A stretch of DNA of 35,478 nucleotides, from positions 1 through 35,478 of the forward strand of contig DFBM01000115.1 of NCBI GenBank assembly GCA_002366645.1. Direction: 5' to 3'. Of the stretch, positions 9,583 through 17,454 are shown one piece after another. The DNA is from Rhodobacterales bacterium UBA3080 (GTDB lineage Bacteria > Pseudomonadota > Alphaproteobacteria > Rhodobacterales > Rhodobacteraceae). The stretch's first letter is position 1. Each line of letters begins with the position of its first letter. The notes below the pieces were generated by a model. That model had not been told where the DNA came from and searched no databases. It saw nothing but the letters and a program-made list of their open reading frames with translations. The translations under genes were made by a program, and so were the position numbers.

Positions 9583-9641
9583 TTGCGGCGATTAAAATGG
9601 CCGCAAGGAACCAGCGCGGCGCAGGCAACCGTATTGTTGCC
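9583..9641 (-). promoter_or_regulatory. Two hairpins in the helicase 5' region
   Basis: Just upstream of the helicase start are two inverted repeats: TTGCGGC/GCCGCAA (9583-9589 and 9600-9606) and GGCAAC/GTTGCC (9624-9629 and 9636-9641). If transcribed leftward they would form stable hairpins in the helicase mRNA leader. A role, such as autoregulation by the helicase, is only a guess. Confidence 0.4.
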
Positions 9642-9670
9642 GTTTCATGCTTTGCTCAATAAACCGGAAT

Positions 9671-9684
9671 TTGATCGAGGTCAA
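9671..9684. promoter_or_regulatory. Candidate FNR/FnrL-type operator
   Basis: The 14-mer TTGATCGAGGTCAA matches the FNR/FixK consensus TTGAT-N4-ATCAA in nine of ten defined positions. It lies 78 bases before the fpr start and 102 bases before the helicase start in the divergent region 9570-9761. Oxygen-responsive control of fpr is a reasonable inference from the site alone. No confident -10/-35 pair could be fixed here. Confidence 0.55.
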
Positions 9685-9761
9685 CGATGGACGCAAAAAC
9701 AGCCTTTAAATGGGCTAGTTGCAGCGCTATACGGCCTGTAACGACGAAATGAGGAACGATC

Positions 9762-10553
9762 ATGTCAGAAGAAATGCCAAAGGCCTATCGCGGACTGAAT
9801 TCATTGAAGGTCTCTTCGGTTAAACATTACACTGATAAGACTTTTAGTTTCACGTGCGAGAGGCCTGAGTCTTTCCGGTTCCGTTCTGGTGAATTCGCCA
9901 TGATCGGACTTGAGAATGGCGATAAACCGCTTTTGCGAGCGTACTCCATCGCCTCGCCTAACTGGGCGGAGGAGCTGGAGTTTTATTCGATCAAGGTGCC
10001 GGATGGCCCGCTGACGTCTCGACTTCAGCACCTGAAAGTAGGTGACGAAATCCTGATCCGACCCAAGCCGGTCGGAACGTTGGTGCTTGATGCCCTGATC
10101 GCCGGCAAACGTCTTATTCTGTTTTCGACAGGAACCGGCATTGCGCCTTTCGCAAGCACGATACGTGACCCTGAGACCTATGAAAAATTTGACGAGGTGA
10201 TCCTTACACAAACCTGTCGAGACACCAAAGAACTAGACTACGGCAAGGCATTGATGGCTGAAATCGCAAGTGACGAACTGTTGTCCGAAGTGGTCGGTGA
10301 TAAGCTTACATATATCGGAACGACAACACGTGAAGAATCCGATACCATGGGGCGGATGACCGATTGGCTTCGTGACGGTCGTTTTGCTGCTGCTACCGGA
10401 GCGGAACTCTCAGCCGAGAATGATAGGGTGATGATCTGTGGCTCGATGGCCATGCTGAAAGAACACAAACAGATTTGTGAGGCTGCGGGCATGCTCGAAG
10501 GATCGAATTCCGAACCAGGCCAGTTCGTTATCGAAAAAGCCTTCGTTGACTAG
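9762..10553 (+). CDS. fpr: Ferredoxin--NADP(+) reductase
   Basis: This FAD enzyme exchanges electrons between NADP(H) and ferredoxin or flavodoxin. The 263-residue protein has the flavin motif RAYSIASPNW (from residue 59) after a six-stranded FAD barrel, the NADP-binding STGTGIAPFAS near residue 125, CGSMAML near residue 226, and a bacterial-type C terminus ending in FVIEKAFVD. These mark the bacterial Fpr subclass. GAGGA lies about six bases before the ATG. A candidate FNR box lies upstream, fitting redox control. The stop codon overlaps that of the convergent acylase gene, so no terminator separates them. Confidence 0.94.
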   Translation: MSEEMPKAYRGLNSLKVSSVKHYTDKTFSFTCERPESFRFRSGEFAMIGLENGDKPLLRAYSIASPNWAEELEFYSIKVPDGPLTSRLQHLKVGDEILIRPKPVGTLVLDALIAGKRLILFSTGTGIAPFASTIRDPETYEKFDEVILTQTCRDTKELDYGKALMAEIASDELLSEVVGDKLTYIGTTTREESDTMGRMTDWLRDGRFAAATGAELSAENDRVMICGSMAMLKEHKQICEAAGMLEGSNSEPGQFVIEKAFVD

Positions 10554-13006
10554 TTGATCGGGGACAGTTGGGTAATCCCGACTGCCCCACCGCGTGCAAC
10601 CTCGGGGTCCAAAGTCATAGGGATGTATTCCCCACGCCGCCACAACACCGACAAATCGTCGTAATGTTTGGACAGCAAATGCCCTGATTGACCGGTGGAA
10701 ATTATCATCAGCGATGAATCCAGATCCGAGAAATCATAGACAGCTCTAAGTCCGCTGCCATGAATATTAGTAAACGGCGCAGTGCCAGTGCCACGAGTTG
10801 CGCCGCGAAGTAGTGTATTGTCGCCACCGGGCGTTTCCTGACGAATATTCGCGAACCAAGACACGACCGGAACGCGGCCAAGAACTTGGGACGAATGTAA
10901 GGCCTGATGCGCCGTGCCCCAGCGCCAACGGGAAACACTTTCGCCATAAGTTTCTTCTAGAAAAAGAAGGGCCTCGTCCAAGGACACTTCAGCCATTTGC
11001 TGACAGGTCTCGACAGCCGATGTCTGCTGGATATCACACCAAACAGACGCGCCGTTAACGTCCCGAAAAACATTTTCGATGAAGTCCGGCCTCAAGCGAC
11101 TTAGCTCACCGGACAGATTGCCGAGCTCGTCGATAATAAGCCGTTTTTGCAGAGCACGAACCCATGCGGCATATATTAGCGGTTCAGGGTCATGTTCGCT
11201 CATGTCACCATTCCAGTTAGCTAGTAGCTCGAGCGCTTCTTGCCGGCGACGATCAAAACTGTTTGTTGAGGCTGGTTGACCTGTCCACCATATATCTCGA
11301 GCGATCAAAGGCAGAAGACCCCGGGCCGACACCGATACGGAATCGGTCTGGATTTCAACAAAGCTGTTCAGGGTGTGGAACTCGCGCGCGTTTAACAGCG
11401 AAATGGCCCGCGAAATGCGTTGCGTATCGCCCCATTCATAGCTGAAATGTTGAGGGAAAGCGCGGTCGGTAACTTTGTTATTAGTATTGACGACGATGCC
11501 GCTATCCGGGTTTCGGACGATCGGATTAACGTCATATGGAAACATACCCTCCCAAACGCTCGTTGCTTCCCAACCCGGCGAAGGCATTTGCCCACGGGTC
11601 GGGTGGTCGATGTTACGTGCAGGCATTCGACCCGCAGAAACCAACGCGATGTTGTCTTTGTCGGCGAGGGTAAAGTTGAGGGAAGGTGAAACAAAATTTC
11701 CGATAACGTCAACTGCATCGTCTACGGTATGCTGGCGCATGAGGTTTAGGGCGGCCTCAATTGACCGGTCTTCCTCAATAAAGGCCGTCCAGCTCATTGT
11801 TGCAACATGTCCCGCAGGCGTAATAGCGGCGAGATTCAGACGATGCGAGGGGATAACAGGCCCGTTACGGCTCCAACGCAGGTGTCGCGAGACAGAAACC
11901 TGATCTTTGATATCAATTAGAATGTCGCGTGTTTCGAAAGGTACATAACCGTCTTCTGTTAAGTATTCGTCGGAATTTTGCGGATTAAGTTTTTCTACGA
12001 CAATATCCTGATCGTCCAGATAGCTGGACGTAAGGCCCCATCCCAACGCTCCGTTTCGTCCAATAAGAATGCCAGGAATGCCCGGAATGGTGCCGCCAAT
12101 CGCACCACCGTCAGAGAACTCTAGCCGGGCTAACATCCAGAAGCCCGGGGCATATAGCGGCAGATGTGGATCGGTGGCCAACAAGGTGCTACCGCTGGCG
12201 GAACGCGAACCCATTGCGGCCCAGGCGTTTGATGCGCCCGCAAGATCAATCGGCTGTATTGGGTCGAGGAAATAAGGTTCGACAGCAGCAAATTCGGTGG
12301 GGGTGTCTGGTATTAGGCTGGCATAATCCGGAATCGCCATAACCGCTTCACCCGGAGAGTCCGGAAAAATGTCTGCGACACGTTCTTTGGGCAAGGTCAG
12401 TGATAGTCTTGCACGCAGCACCTCGCGGCTGGCGTGGTCCGAAAGTTCAAGCGCCATCAGCTTTGTCAGCGCGATCGAGTCTGCGGGCCGCCAAGGCGCG
12501 ATCTGGTTGGGAGCGAGGAAAAACTCCGGCGCACCGCGTCCCAATGCCTCGTCTGAAACTGTTTTAATCCAAGCGTTCACACCGGCGGAGTAGGCTTCCA
12601 GCATCAGAATTGTTTCGGGCGTCTGGTGCGACACTGCGCGCTGCGCGATGGTATAAAGGTCGAGCGCACGCATGAACTCATCAATCGGCAACGCGTCTGG
12701 GCCAAATGCTTCGGACAAGCGCCCTTGAACGTTGCGCCGCATCAATGTCATCTGCCACAATCGATCTTGCGCGTGGCTAAAGCCAAGTCCAAACATTACG
12801 TCTGCATCGTTTTCGGCAAAAATATGTGGGATCGCATGGGTGTCCCGCACGATCTCGACCGGACCGTCAAGCCCCCGAACTTCGTGCGACGCGTCGTAGT
12901 CGGGCAGGGAGCCGGACGCCAAATAGTAGACGCCCCCGAAAGTGATCAAGAGGAGCGAAAAGCCAATGGCAAGAATCCACATCATCCATCGAAATACCGT
13001 TATCAC
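10550..13006 (-). CDS. Penicillin acylase family protein (Ntn hydrolase)
   Basis: This is an N-terminal-nucleophile amide hydrolase precursor of 818 residues. I chose the GTG at 13006 because GGAGG sits eight bases upstream; an ATG at 13084 would add 26 residues without a ribosome site. Residues about 8-30 are one hydrophobic segment (MMWILAIGFSLLLITF) that should anchor or export the protein to the periplasm. The alpha part has GFSHAQDRLWQM, and the autoprocessing nucleophile serine is in GASNAW near residue 259. The beta part has DPHL and NTNNKVTDRAFP. Family members cleave penicillins, other N-acyl amides or acyl-homoserine lactones; the substrate here cannot be read from sequence. Confidence 0.9.
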   Translation of the reverse strand: MITVFRWMMWILAIGFSLLLITFGGVYYLASGSLPDYDASHEVRGLDGPVEIVRDTHAIPHIFAENDADVMFGLGFSHAQDRLWQMTLMRRNVQGRLSEAFGPDALPIDEFMRALDLYTIAQRAVSHQTPETILMLEAYSAGVNAWIKTVSDEALGRGAPEFFLAPNQIAPWRPADSIALTKLMALELSDHASREVLRARLSLTLPKERVADIFPDSPGEAVMAIPDYASLIPDTPTEFAAVEPYFLDPIQPIDLAGASNAWAAMGSRSASGSTLLATDPHLPLYAPGFWMLARLEFSDGGAIGGTIPGIPGILIGRNGALGWGLTSSYLDDQDIVVEKLNPQNSDEYLTEDGYVPFETRDILIDIKDQVSVSRHLRWSRNGPVIPSHRLNLAAITPAGHVATMSWTAFIEEDRSIEAALNLMRQHTVDDAVDVIGNFVSPSLNFTLADKDNIALVSAGRMPARNIDHPTRGQMPSPGWEATSVWEGMFPYDVNPIVRNPDSGIVVNTNNKVTDRAFPQHFSYEWGDTQRISRAISLLNAREFHTLNSFVEIQTDSVSVSARGLLPLIARDIWWTGQPASTNSFDRRRQEALELLANWNGDMSEHDPEPLIYAAWVRALQKRLIIDELGNLSGELSRLRPDFIENVFRDVNGASVWCDIQQTSAVETCQQMAEVSLDEALLFLEETYGESVSRWRWGTAHQALHSSQVLGRVPVVSWFANIRQETPGGDNTLLRGATRGTGTAPFTNIHGSGLRAVYDFSDLDSSLMIISTGQSGHLLSKHYDDLSVLWRRGEYIPMTLDPEVARGGAVGITQLSPIN

Positions 13007-13019
13007 TTCGCAAACCTCC
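13004..13019 (-). promoter_or_regulatory. Ribosome binding site fixing a GTG start for the acylase
   Basis: On the minus strand GGAGG (13019-13015) is followed after eight bases by GTG (13006-13004). This is the only good site near the N terminus and puts the membrane segment right behind the start, as expected for an exported precursor. Confidence 0.8.
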
Positions 13020-13096
13020 GCTAGTCGCTTGACCCCGTGTCGATAACAGGCCACAAAAAACTTAACAACATTGGTTGGCAACATACCGGAGGAATT

Positions 13097-13972
13097 ATGG
13101 CTAAAGTTTCGTTTTTGGGTCTAGGCGTGATGGGTTATCCCATGGCAGGACATCTACAAGCAGCAGGTCACGAGGTGACCGTTTATAACCGAACCACGGC
13201 AAAGGCGGAAAAATGGGCGGCCGAGCACGGTGGCGGATTTGCCGCAACACCGGCAGAGGCTGCCAAAGGTGCTGAGGTGGTGTTTGCCTGCGTCGGCAAT
13301 GACGATGATTTGCGCAGCATTACGATTGGTGAAACCGGTTCTTTTTCGGCAATGTCGGCGGGTGCCGTGTTTGTGGATCACACCACTGCCTCTGCGGAAG
13401 TGGCGCGTGAGTTGTATGCGACTGCGCAGGATTCCGGTTTTGACTTCATCGATGCTCCGGTTTCGGGAGGGCAGGCTGGCGCGGAAAACGGTGTGCTAAC
13501 CGTCATGTGCGGCGGTGATAGCGCACCTTACGCGAAGGTGGAGCCTTTGATTAATTGTTTCGCTAAATCTTGTTTGTTGATGGGTGAAAGTGGCGCCGGT
13601 CAGTTGACCAAAATGGTCAACCAGATTTGCATCGCCGGTCTTTTGCAAGGTCTCTCTGAAGGCATGCATTTCGCGCAAAAAGCGGGTTTGGATGGCAAAG
13701 CCGTTGTCGACGTTATCTCCAAAGGGGCGGCGGGAAGCTGGCAGATGGAAAATCGCGGCCACACCATGTTAGACGACGAATTTGAATTCGGCTTCGCCGT
13801 AGACTGGATGCGTAAAGATCTGGGAATTTGCCTGAACGAAGCCGACAATAACGGCGCCTCGTTACCGGGTACCGCACTTATCGACCAGTTTTACAAAGAT
13901 GTGCAGAAAATTGGTGGAAATCGCTGGGATACCTCCAGCTTGTTGCGCCGCTTGAACCGTCTGGACGGTTAA
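13097..13972 (+). CDS. NAD(P)-dependent beta-hydroxyacid dehydrogenase
   Basis: This is a 3-hydroxyisobutyrate dehydrogenase / tartronate semialdehyde reductase family protein of 291 residues, the normal length. The start is set by GGAGGA four bases before the ATG. The N-terminal Rossmann motif is GLGVMGYPMAGHL near residue 7, the substrate signature is DAPVSGGQAGAENG near residue 120, and the catalytic lysine lies in TKMVNQICIAG near residue 172. The helical C-terminal domain contains GAAGSW. Its substrate could be 3-hydroxyisobutyrate, glyoxylate/succinic semialdehyde or another small hydroxyacid. No valine-degradation neighbours are present to decide this, so no symbol is given. It diverges from the acylase gene with a 90-base gap. 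Confidence 0.92.
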   Translation: MAKVSFLGLGVMGYPMAGHLQAAGHEVTVYNRTTAKAEKWAAEHGGGFAATPAEAAKGAEVVFACVGNDDDLRSITIGETGSFSAMSAGAVFVDHTTASAEVARELYATAQDSGFDFIDAPVSGGQAGAENGVLTVMCGGDSAPYAKVEPLINCFAKSCLLMGESGAGQLTKMVNQICIAGLLQGLSEGMHFAQKAGLDGKAVVDVISKGAAGSWQMENRGHTMLDDEFEFGFAVDWMRKDLGICLNEADNNGASLPGTALIDQFYKDVQKIGGNRWDTSSLLRRLNRLDG

Positions 13973-13981
13973 CCGCCACGG

Positions 13982-14698
13982 TTATCGGAACATCATTCCT
14001 ACCCCAAAGGCAACCAATGCACATGTGCCACCAACGAGTACCGTCTCGCCTACACAGCGCCACATCGGTTCGTTGGTGGCTTTCCAGCGCAGTAATCCAA
14101 GGCTGGCCAAAGCTGCAAATGTAGCGGCTACGGACAGATTGAAGGTCGAATTGTCAGGCTCGAGTAGGAAATATGGAAGCAGTGGAACCGAACCCAGAAC
14201 GATGAATGAAGCGAACGTGAACAAGCCGTTCATCGTCGCCGAAGTATTGGAGGGATTGGACATTCCAATCTCGTAATGAATCATGTATTCCGCCATAATT
14301 TCAGGATTACGCATCATTATTTCCGACAAATCGCTTGCATCCTCTGGCGCTACACCACGTGCCTCCAAGTTCACTTTCAAATCGGACAATCCTGTATCCG
14401 GATCGGTTGTGATGGCAGATTTTTGACGGTTAAGGGTCGAATTGAAGACATCCTGTTGCGATCTGGCTGACAAAAATTCCCCTAAACCCATAGCGGTGGC
14501 GTCGGCCAGCAAATTTGCGATCCCAAACAGCAGAACAGCGACTGTGCCGATTTCCGCAGCCCCCTCCGCACCTGCACCGGCAAACCCTGCAACGATTGCA
14601 AAAGTGGTGACGATTCCGTCATTTCCGCCGTAAACGATCTGTTTGAGATATTCCTGAAAGGCGTTTAACTTTAATCGGCCCGTTCCATTATTGCGCAT
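13982..14698 (-). CDS. VIT1/CCC1 family transporter
   Basis: This is a 238-residue inner-membrane protein of the VIT1/CCC1 family, which moves Fe2+ or Mn2+ out of the cytosol. The family opening is clear: YLKQIVYGGNDGIVTTFAIV, then ANLLADATAMGLGEFLSA. A soluble helical metal-binding stretch rich in Asp, Glu and Met (EDASDLSEIMMRNPEIMAEY) follows, then three more hydrophobic helices. It converges on the dehydrogenase gene with a nine-base gap and diverges from lipA across about 156 bases. No iron-regulator box was recognised upstream. The metal cannot be told from sequence. Confidence 0.9.
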   Translation of the reverse strand: MRNNGTGRLKLNAFQEYLKQIVYGGNDGIVTTFAIVAGFAGAGAEGAAEIGTVAVLLFGIANLLADATAMGLGEFLSARSQQDVFNSTLNRQKSAITTDPDTGLSDLKVNLEARGVAPEDASDLSEIMMRNPEIMAEYMIHYEIGMSNPSNTSATMNGLFTFASFIVLGSVPLLPYFLLEPDNSTFNLSVAATFAALASLGLLRWKATNEPMWRCVGETVLVGGTCALVAFGVGMMFR

Positions 14699-14854
14699 AT
14701 TTTCGCCCGCTTGAGTTTAGTCCGTGGTGTCATGCATAGCGAAAATTTCAATTGCCATGCGCTGCCCTCAATTCTGTCATGCTTTTGCAAAATGTATACA
14801 GACAATCCCGAAAAATTCGGATAAATGGCGATTATACCGAAGGACGGAGAAAAC

Positions 14855-15808
14855 ATGTCGACTCGCGATCTCACAGACAAAGCCCAACGCCACCCCGAAA
14901 AAGCACATAAGGCGGACACGCCGATTTTGCGTAAGCCGAGCTGGATCAGGGTCAAAGCACCTGTGTCAGAGGGGTATAAAAAGACGCGCGATATATTGCT
15001 AGACAATAACCTCGCAACCGTCTGTCAGGAAGCAAGTTGCCCGAATGTTGGCGAGTGCTGGTCCCAAGGCCACGCCACCATGATGATTATGGGTGAAATT
15101 TGTACACGCGGTTGTTCGTTTTGCAATATCGCGACCGGTCGTCCCGATGCGCTGGACGTGTTTGAACCGGCGCGCGTGGCTGTGGCTGTGGAGAAGTTGG
15201 GCCTAAAGCATGTGGTTATCACATCGGTTGATCGCGATGATCTAGACGATGGCGGGGCGGAACATATCGCGCAGACAATCCGCGCCATTCGCCGCAAAGC
15301 ACCAGAAACAACTATCGAAGTTCTGACGCCAGATTTCCTTAAATGTGGACCAGAAGCATTGGAAGTCGTGGTTGAGGCTAAACCGGATGTGTTTAACCAC
15401 AATCTAGAAACAGTTCCCGGCCTTTACCCGATTGTGCGACCAGGCGCGCGGTATTTCCATTCCTTGAGGATTTTGCAACGCGTTAAAGAGTTGGATCCGA
15501 GCATATTTACAAAATCCGGTATAATGGTCGGACTTGGCGAAGATCGTCAGGGAGTATTGCAGGTTATGGACGATATGCGTGCGGCAGATGTCGATTTTCT
15601 AACGATCGGTCAGTATCTGCAGCCAACACCAAAGCATCATGTAGTCGAACGGTTTGTCGATCCGGAAGAGTTCAAATCGTACGAGAAAGCTGCGTATGGC
15701 AAGGGCTTTCTGATGGTTTCTGCAACGCCGTTAACACGTTCCAGCTATCACGCGGGTGATGACTTCGCACAATTGCGCGCGGCCCGTCAGAAAAAACTGG
15801 CGGACTAA
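14855..15808 (+). CDS. lipA: Lipoyl synthase
   Basis: This radical SAM enzyme inserts two sulfurs into protein-bound octanoyl groups, giving lipoyl-dependent enzymes their cofactor. The 317-residue product starts at the ATG with GGAG five bases upstream; an earlier in-frame ATG at 14825 lacks a site. Both iron-sulfur motifs are intact: auxiliary-cluster cysteines 57, 62 and 68 (CQEASCPNVGEC) and radical SAM cysteines 83, 87 and 90 (CTRGCSFC). The C-terminal RSSY motif carries the serine ligand of the auxiliary cluster. lipB is not adjacent. The stop codon overlaps that of the convergent oxidoreductase gene. Confidence 0.97.
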   Translation: MSTRDLTDKAQRHPEKAHKADTPILRKPSWIRVKAPVSEGYKKTRDILLDNNLATVCQEASCPNVGECWSQGHATMMIMGEICTRGCSFCNIATGRPDALDVFEPARVAVAVEKLGLKHVVITSVDRDDLDDGGAEHIAQTIRAIRRKAPETTIEVLTPDFLKCGPEALEVVVEAKPDVFNHNLETVPGLYPIVRPGARYFHSLRILQRVKELDPSIFTKSGIMVGLGEDRQGVLQVMDDMRAADVDFLTIGQYLQPTPKHHVVERFVDPEEFKSYEKAAYGKGFLMVSATPLTRSSYHAGDDFAQLRAARQKKLAD

Positions 15809-16455
15809 ACGCCGGACTTTTCGTTTATTTCGGCGATAACCTTAGCCCAAAGTTCAGGGCTTTGCGCGCCGCTTATGGCGTAGTTTGCGCCGACGATGAA
15901 ACAGGGAACGCCTTGCACGCCCATCTCGCGGGCTTGCTTGTCTTCGGCTATTGTTTCGGCAAGATCAGCGTCGCTCTCCAGCAGTCGCCGAACAAGCTCG
16001 CCGTCCATTCCCGTAGCTTGCGCAACATCAACCAGTACGTCGAGATCAGAAATATCCTGCCCCTCGCGGAAATACCGTCTAAATAGCTGCGAGACGACAG
16101 CGGACTGACATTCTTCAACGCGCGCCCAGCGAATAAGGCGGTGTGCATTCAAAGTGTTGGGTGTTCGTTTGATTTTATCGAAGGCGATGTCCAAACCAGC
16201 CTCTTCGGCAGCGCGGGCGATTTCGCCGTAAACGCGGATAGCACCTTCGCGACCACCGAATTTGAGTTCAAGGTACTCGCGACGATCCATGCCTTCCGCT
16301 GGCATGTCGGGATTGAGTTGAAACGGCTTCCACTCGATTTCAAACGGATGATCAGGAGCGGCTTCTAGTGCGCGGTCAAGTTTTGCTTTCCCGATGTAAC
16401 ACCAAGGGCAGATGGGATCCGAGATTATGTCGAGTGTTGTCATTTTATCATCCAT
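15805..16455 (-). CDS. DsbA family (FrnE-like) oxidoreductase
   Basis: This is a 216-residue thioredoxin-fold protein of the 2-hydroxychromene-2-carboxylate isomerase/FrnE group. The active site SDPICPWCYIGK (Cys16, Cys19) is near the N terminus, followed by the family's long helical insertion, and GVQGVPCFIVG near residue 180 holds the cis-proline. No signal peptide is seen, so it should be cytoplasmic, unlike classical DsbA. The start is uncertain by four residues: ATG at 16455 or at 16443. A role in cytoplasmic thiol redox or stress is suggested by family only. It diverges from an XRE-cupin regulator gene. Confidence 0.9.
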   Translation of the reverse strand: MDDKMTTLDIISDPICPWCYIGKAKLDRALEAAPDHPFEIEWKPFQLNPDMPAEGMDRREYLELKFGGREGAIRVYGEIARAAEEAGLDIAFDKIKRTPNTLNAHRLIRWARVEECQSAVVSQLFRRYFREGQDISDLDVLVDVAQATGMDGELVRRLLESDADLAETIAEDKQAREMGVQGVPCFIVGANYAISGAQSPELWAKVIAEINEKSGV

Positions 16456-16540
16456 CCGTTCAAAGGGTCGGGTTTAGCGCACTTGCGCACAATCTAAGTC
16501 GTCGCGTAGAACAAGTGAAGTAGTTGTTGGGGACAGGTTG

Positions 16541-17161
16541 ATGCAAGACAATAAGCCGAGCGTTTTGAAAATAGCCCGTGAAAGCGGCGAGAACGAGCAA
16601 CACGCTCCGCTAAACCTCGGCGCACGTGTTCGCGAGCTTCGTAAAGCGCGGGAGTGGACGCTGGAGCAAGCAGCCCAGCAGGTTGGTTTGGCGCGCTCGA
16701 CGCTGTCCAAAATCGAAAACGGTCAGATGTCCCCGACTTTTGAAGCGGTCCGGAAGCTGGCCACCGGCTTAGGGATTTCGATCCCGCAGTTGTTTACGGC
16801 CCCAAGGGGGGACAAAATTCTTGCACGTCGTGCGATTACGAAAGCCGGGACAGGGCGAACGCTCGTAACCGGCACTTATGAACATGAAATTCTTGCCGCA
16901 GATTTATCGCGAAAACAGATGATGCCATATCGTGCGACGGTGCGGGCGCGTTCTATCGATGAATTTGACGGCTGGGTCAGGCACGACGGCGAGGAGTTCC
17001 TCTATGTCCTCACTGGAGCGGTCACATTTTACAGCGAGTTTTACGAACCGGCGGAACTTCGCCGCGGCGATAGCGCCTATTATGACGCCGCAATGGGGCA
17101 CAATGTTATCTCAACGAGTCAGGAAGATGCGGTGATTCTGTGGGTCACATCGCTGCACTAA
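16541..17161 (+). CDS. XRE family regulator with C-terminal cupin domain
   Basis: This 206-residue regulator has a Cro/CI-type helix-turn-helix at about residues 26-80 (WTLEQAAQQVGLARSTLSKIE) and a single-stranded beta-barrel cupin domain at about 105-200 that would bind a small ligand (DGEEFLYVLTG, DSAYYDAAMGH). This arrangement is shared with PuuR-like and other metabolic regulators. The ATG has GGGGA seven bases upstream; a TTG one codon earlier is less likely. It is divergent from the FrnE-like gene, 85 bases apart, so it may regulate that promoter and its own. The inducer is unknown. Confidence 0.91.
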   Translation: MQDNKPSVLKIARESGENEQHAPLNLGARVRELRKAREWTLEQAAQQVGLARSTLSKIENGQMSPTFEAVRKLATGLGISIPQLFTAPRGDKILARRAITKAGTGRTLVTGTYEHEILAADLSRKQMMPYRATVRARSIDEFDGWVRHDGEEFLYVLTGAVTFYSEFYEPAELRRGDSAYYDAAMGHNVISTSQEDAVILWVTSLH

Positions 17162-17175
17162 TCCGTCGATTTGCC

Positions 17176-17202
17176 AAAAAAAACGCCCTCACAAGGAGGG
17201 CG
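17176..17202 (-). terminator. Intrinsic terminator for leftward transcription
   Basis: The stem is CGCCCTC/GAGGGCG with a CTTGT loop. The T run (17183-17176) appears only on the minus strand. It therefore ends leftward RNA, either the candidate small RNA or a long lysE-family 3' UTR, before it enters the XRE gene antisense. There is no matching T run for rightward XRE transcripts. Confidence 0.85.
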
Positions 17203-17249
17203 CAAGTTATTGAGGCAGGTTTCATACAGGCAGAAACCTATCGAGCAGT
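17176..17249 (-). ncRNA. Candidate two-hairpin small RNA
   Basis: On the minus strand a promoter-like pair (17284-17256) is followed by a 7-bp hairpin (arms 17239-17233 and 17223-17217, nine-base loop), a short linker, and a terminator hairpin (17202-17184) ending in eight T. A transcript would be about 74 nt. The 5' arm and loop of the terminator hairpin hold CCTCCTT, the exact complement of AAGGAGG, so it could pair with ribosome binding sites. This resembles in layout the anti-Shine-Dalgarno small RNAs known in alphaproteobacteria. It has no convincing coding potential. No transcript has been observed by me; this is a structural inference. Confidence 0.5.
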
Positions 17250-17255
17250 AACCTC

Positions 17256-17284
17256 AACATATGCATCGGAATTGCTGGTGCCAA
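17256..17284 (-). promoter_or_regulatory. Sigma-70-like promoter for the small RNA
   Basis: TTGGCA (17284-17279) and TATGTT (17261-17256) are separated by exactly 17 bases on the minus strand. Five of six -35 and four of six -10 positions match consensus. Start of transcription would be near 17249. Confidence 0.45.
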
Positions 17285-17397
17285 GGTAAATCTTCGAAAA
17301 AATTGTTTAAATGAGTGTAGTTAGGGCTGTTAGCGGTATTACTGCGTTAAGTTGTTGCAAAGATGCCACGGGTTCGGGGTCATGCCGAGTGTCGGGT

Positions 17398-17421
17398 AGA
17401 ATCGCCCAGCTTGACGATTCT
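17398..17421. repeat. Inverted repeat downstream of the LysE-family gene
   Basis: AGAATCG (17398-17404) and CGATTCT (17415-17421) can form a 7-bp hairpin with a ten-base loop, 34 bases past the LysE-family stop. No T tract follows on either strand, so it is not an ordinary terminator; it might protect the mRNA 3' end. The rest of 17285-17454 shows no gene I can support. Confidence 0.35.
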
Positions 17422-17454
17422 TGTCGCTTTTCGAATATCCGCCGACCTAATTTT

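Noticed and set aside
13037..13096. A 20-codon N-terminal extension of the beta-hydroxyacid dehydrogenase.
   Set aside because: The GGAGGA before the ATG at 13097 and the Rossmann motif starting just after it fix the later start.
13963..13990. Short palindromes around the dehydrogenase/VIT junction (CGGTTAACCG).
   Set aside because: No T tract and short stems; not enough to call a terminator.
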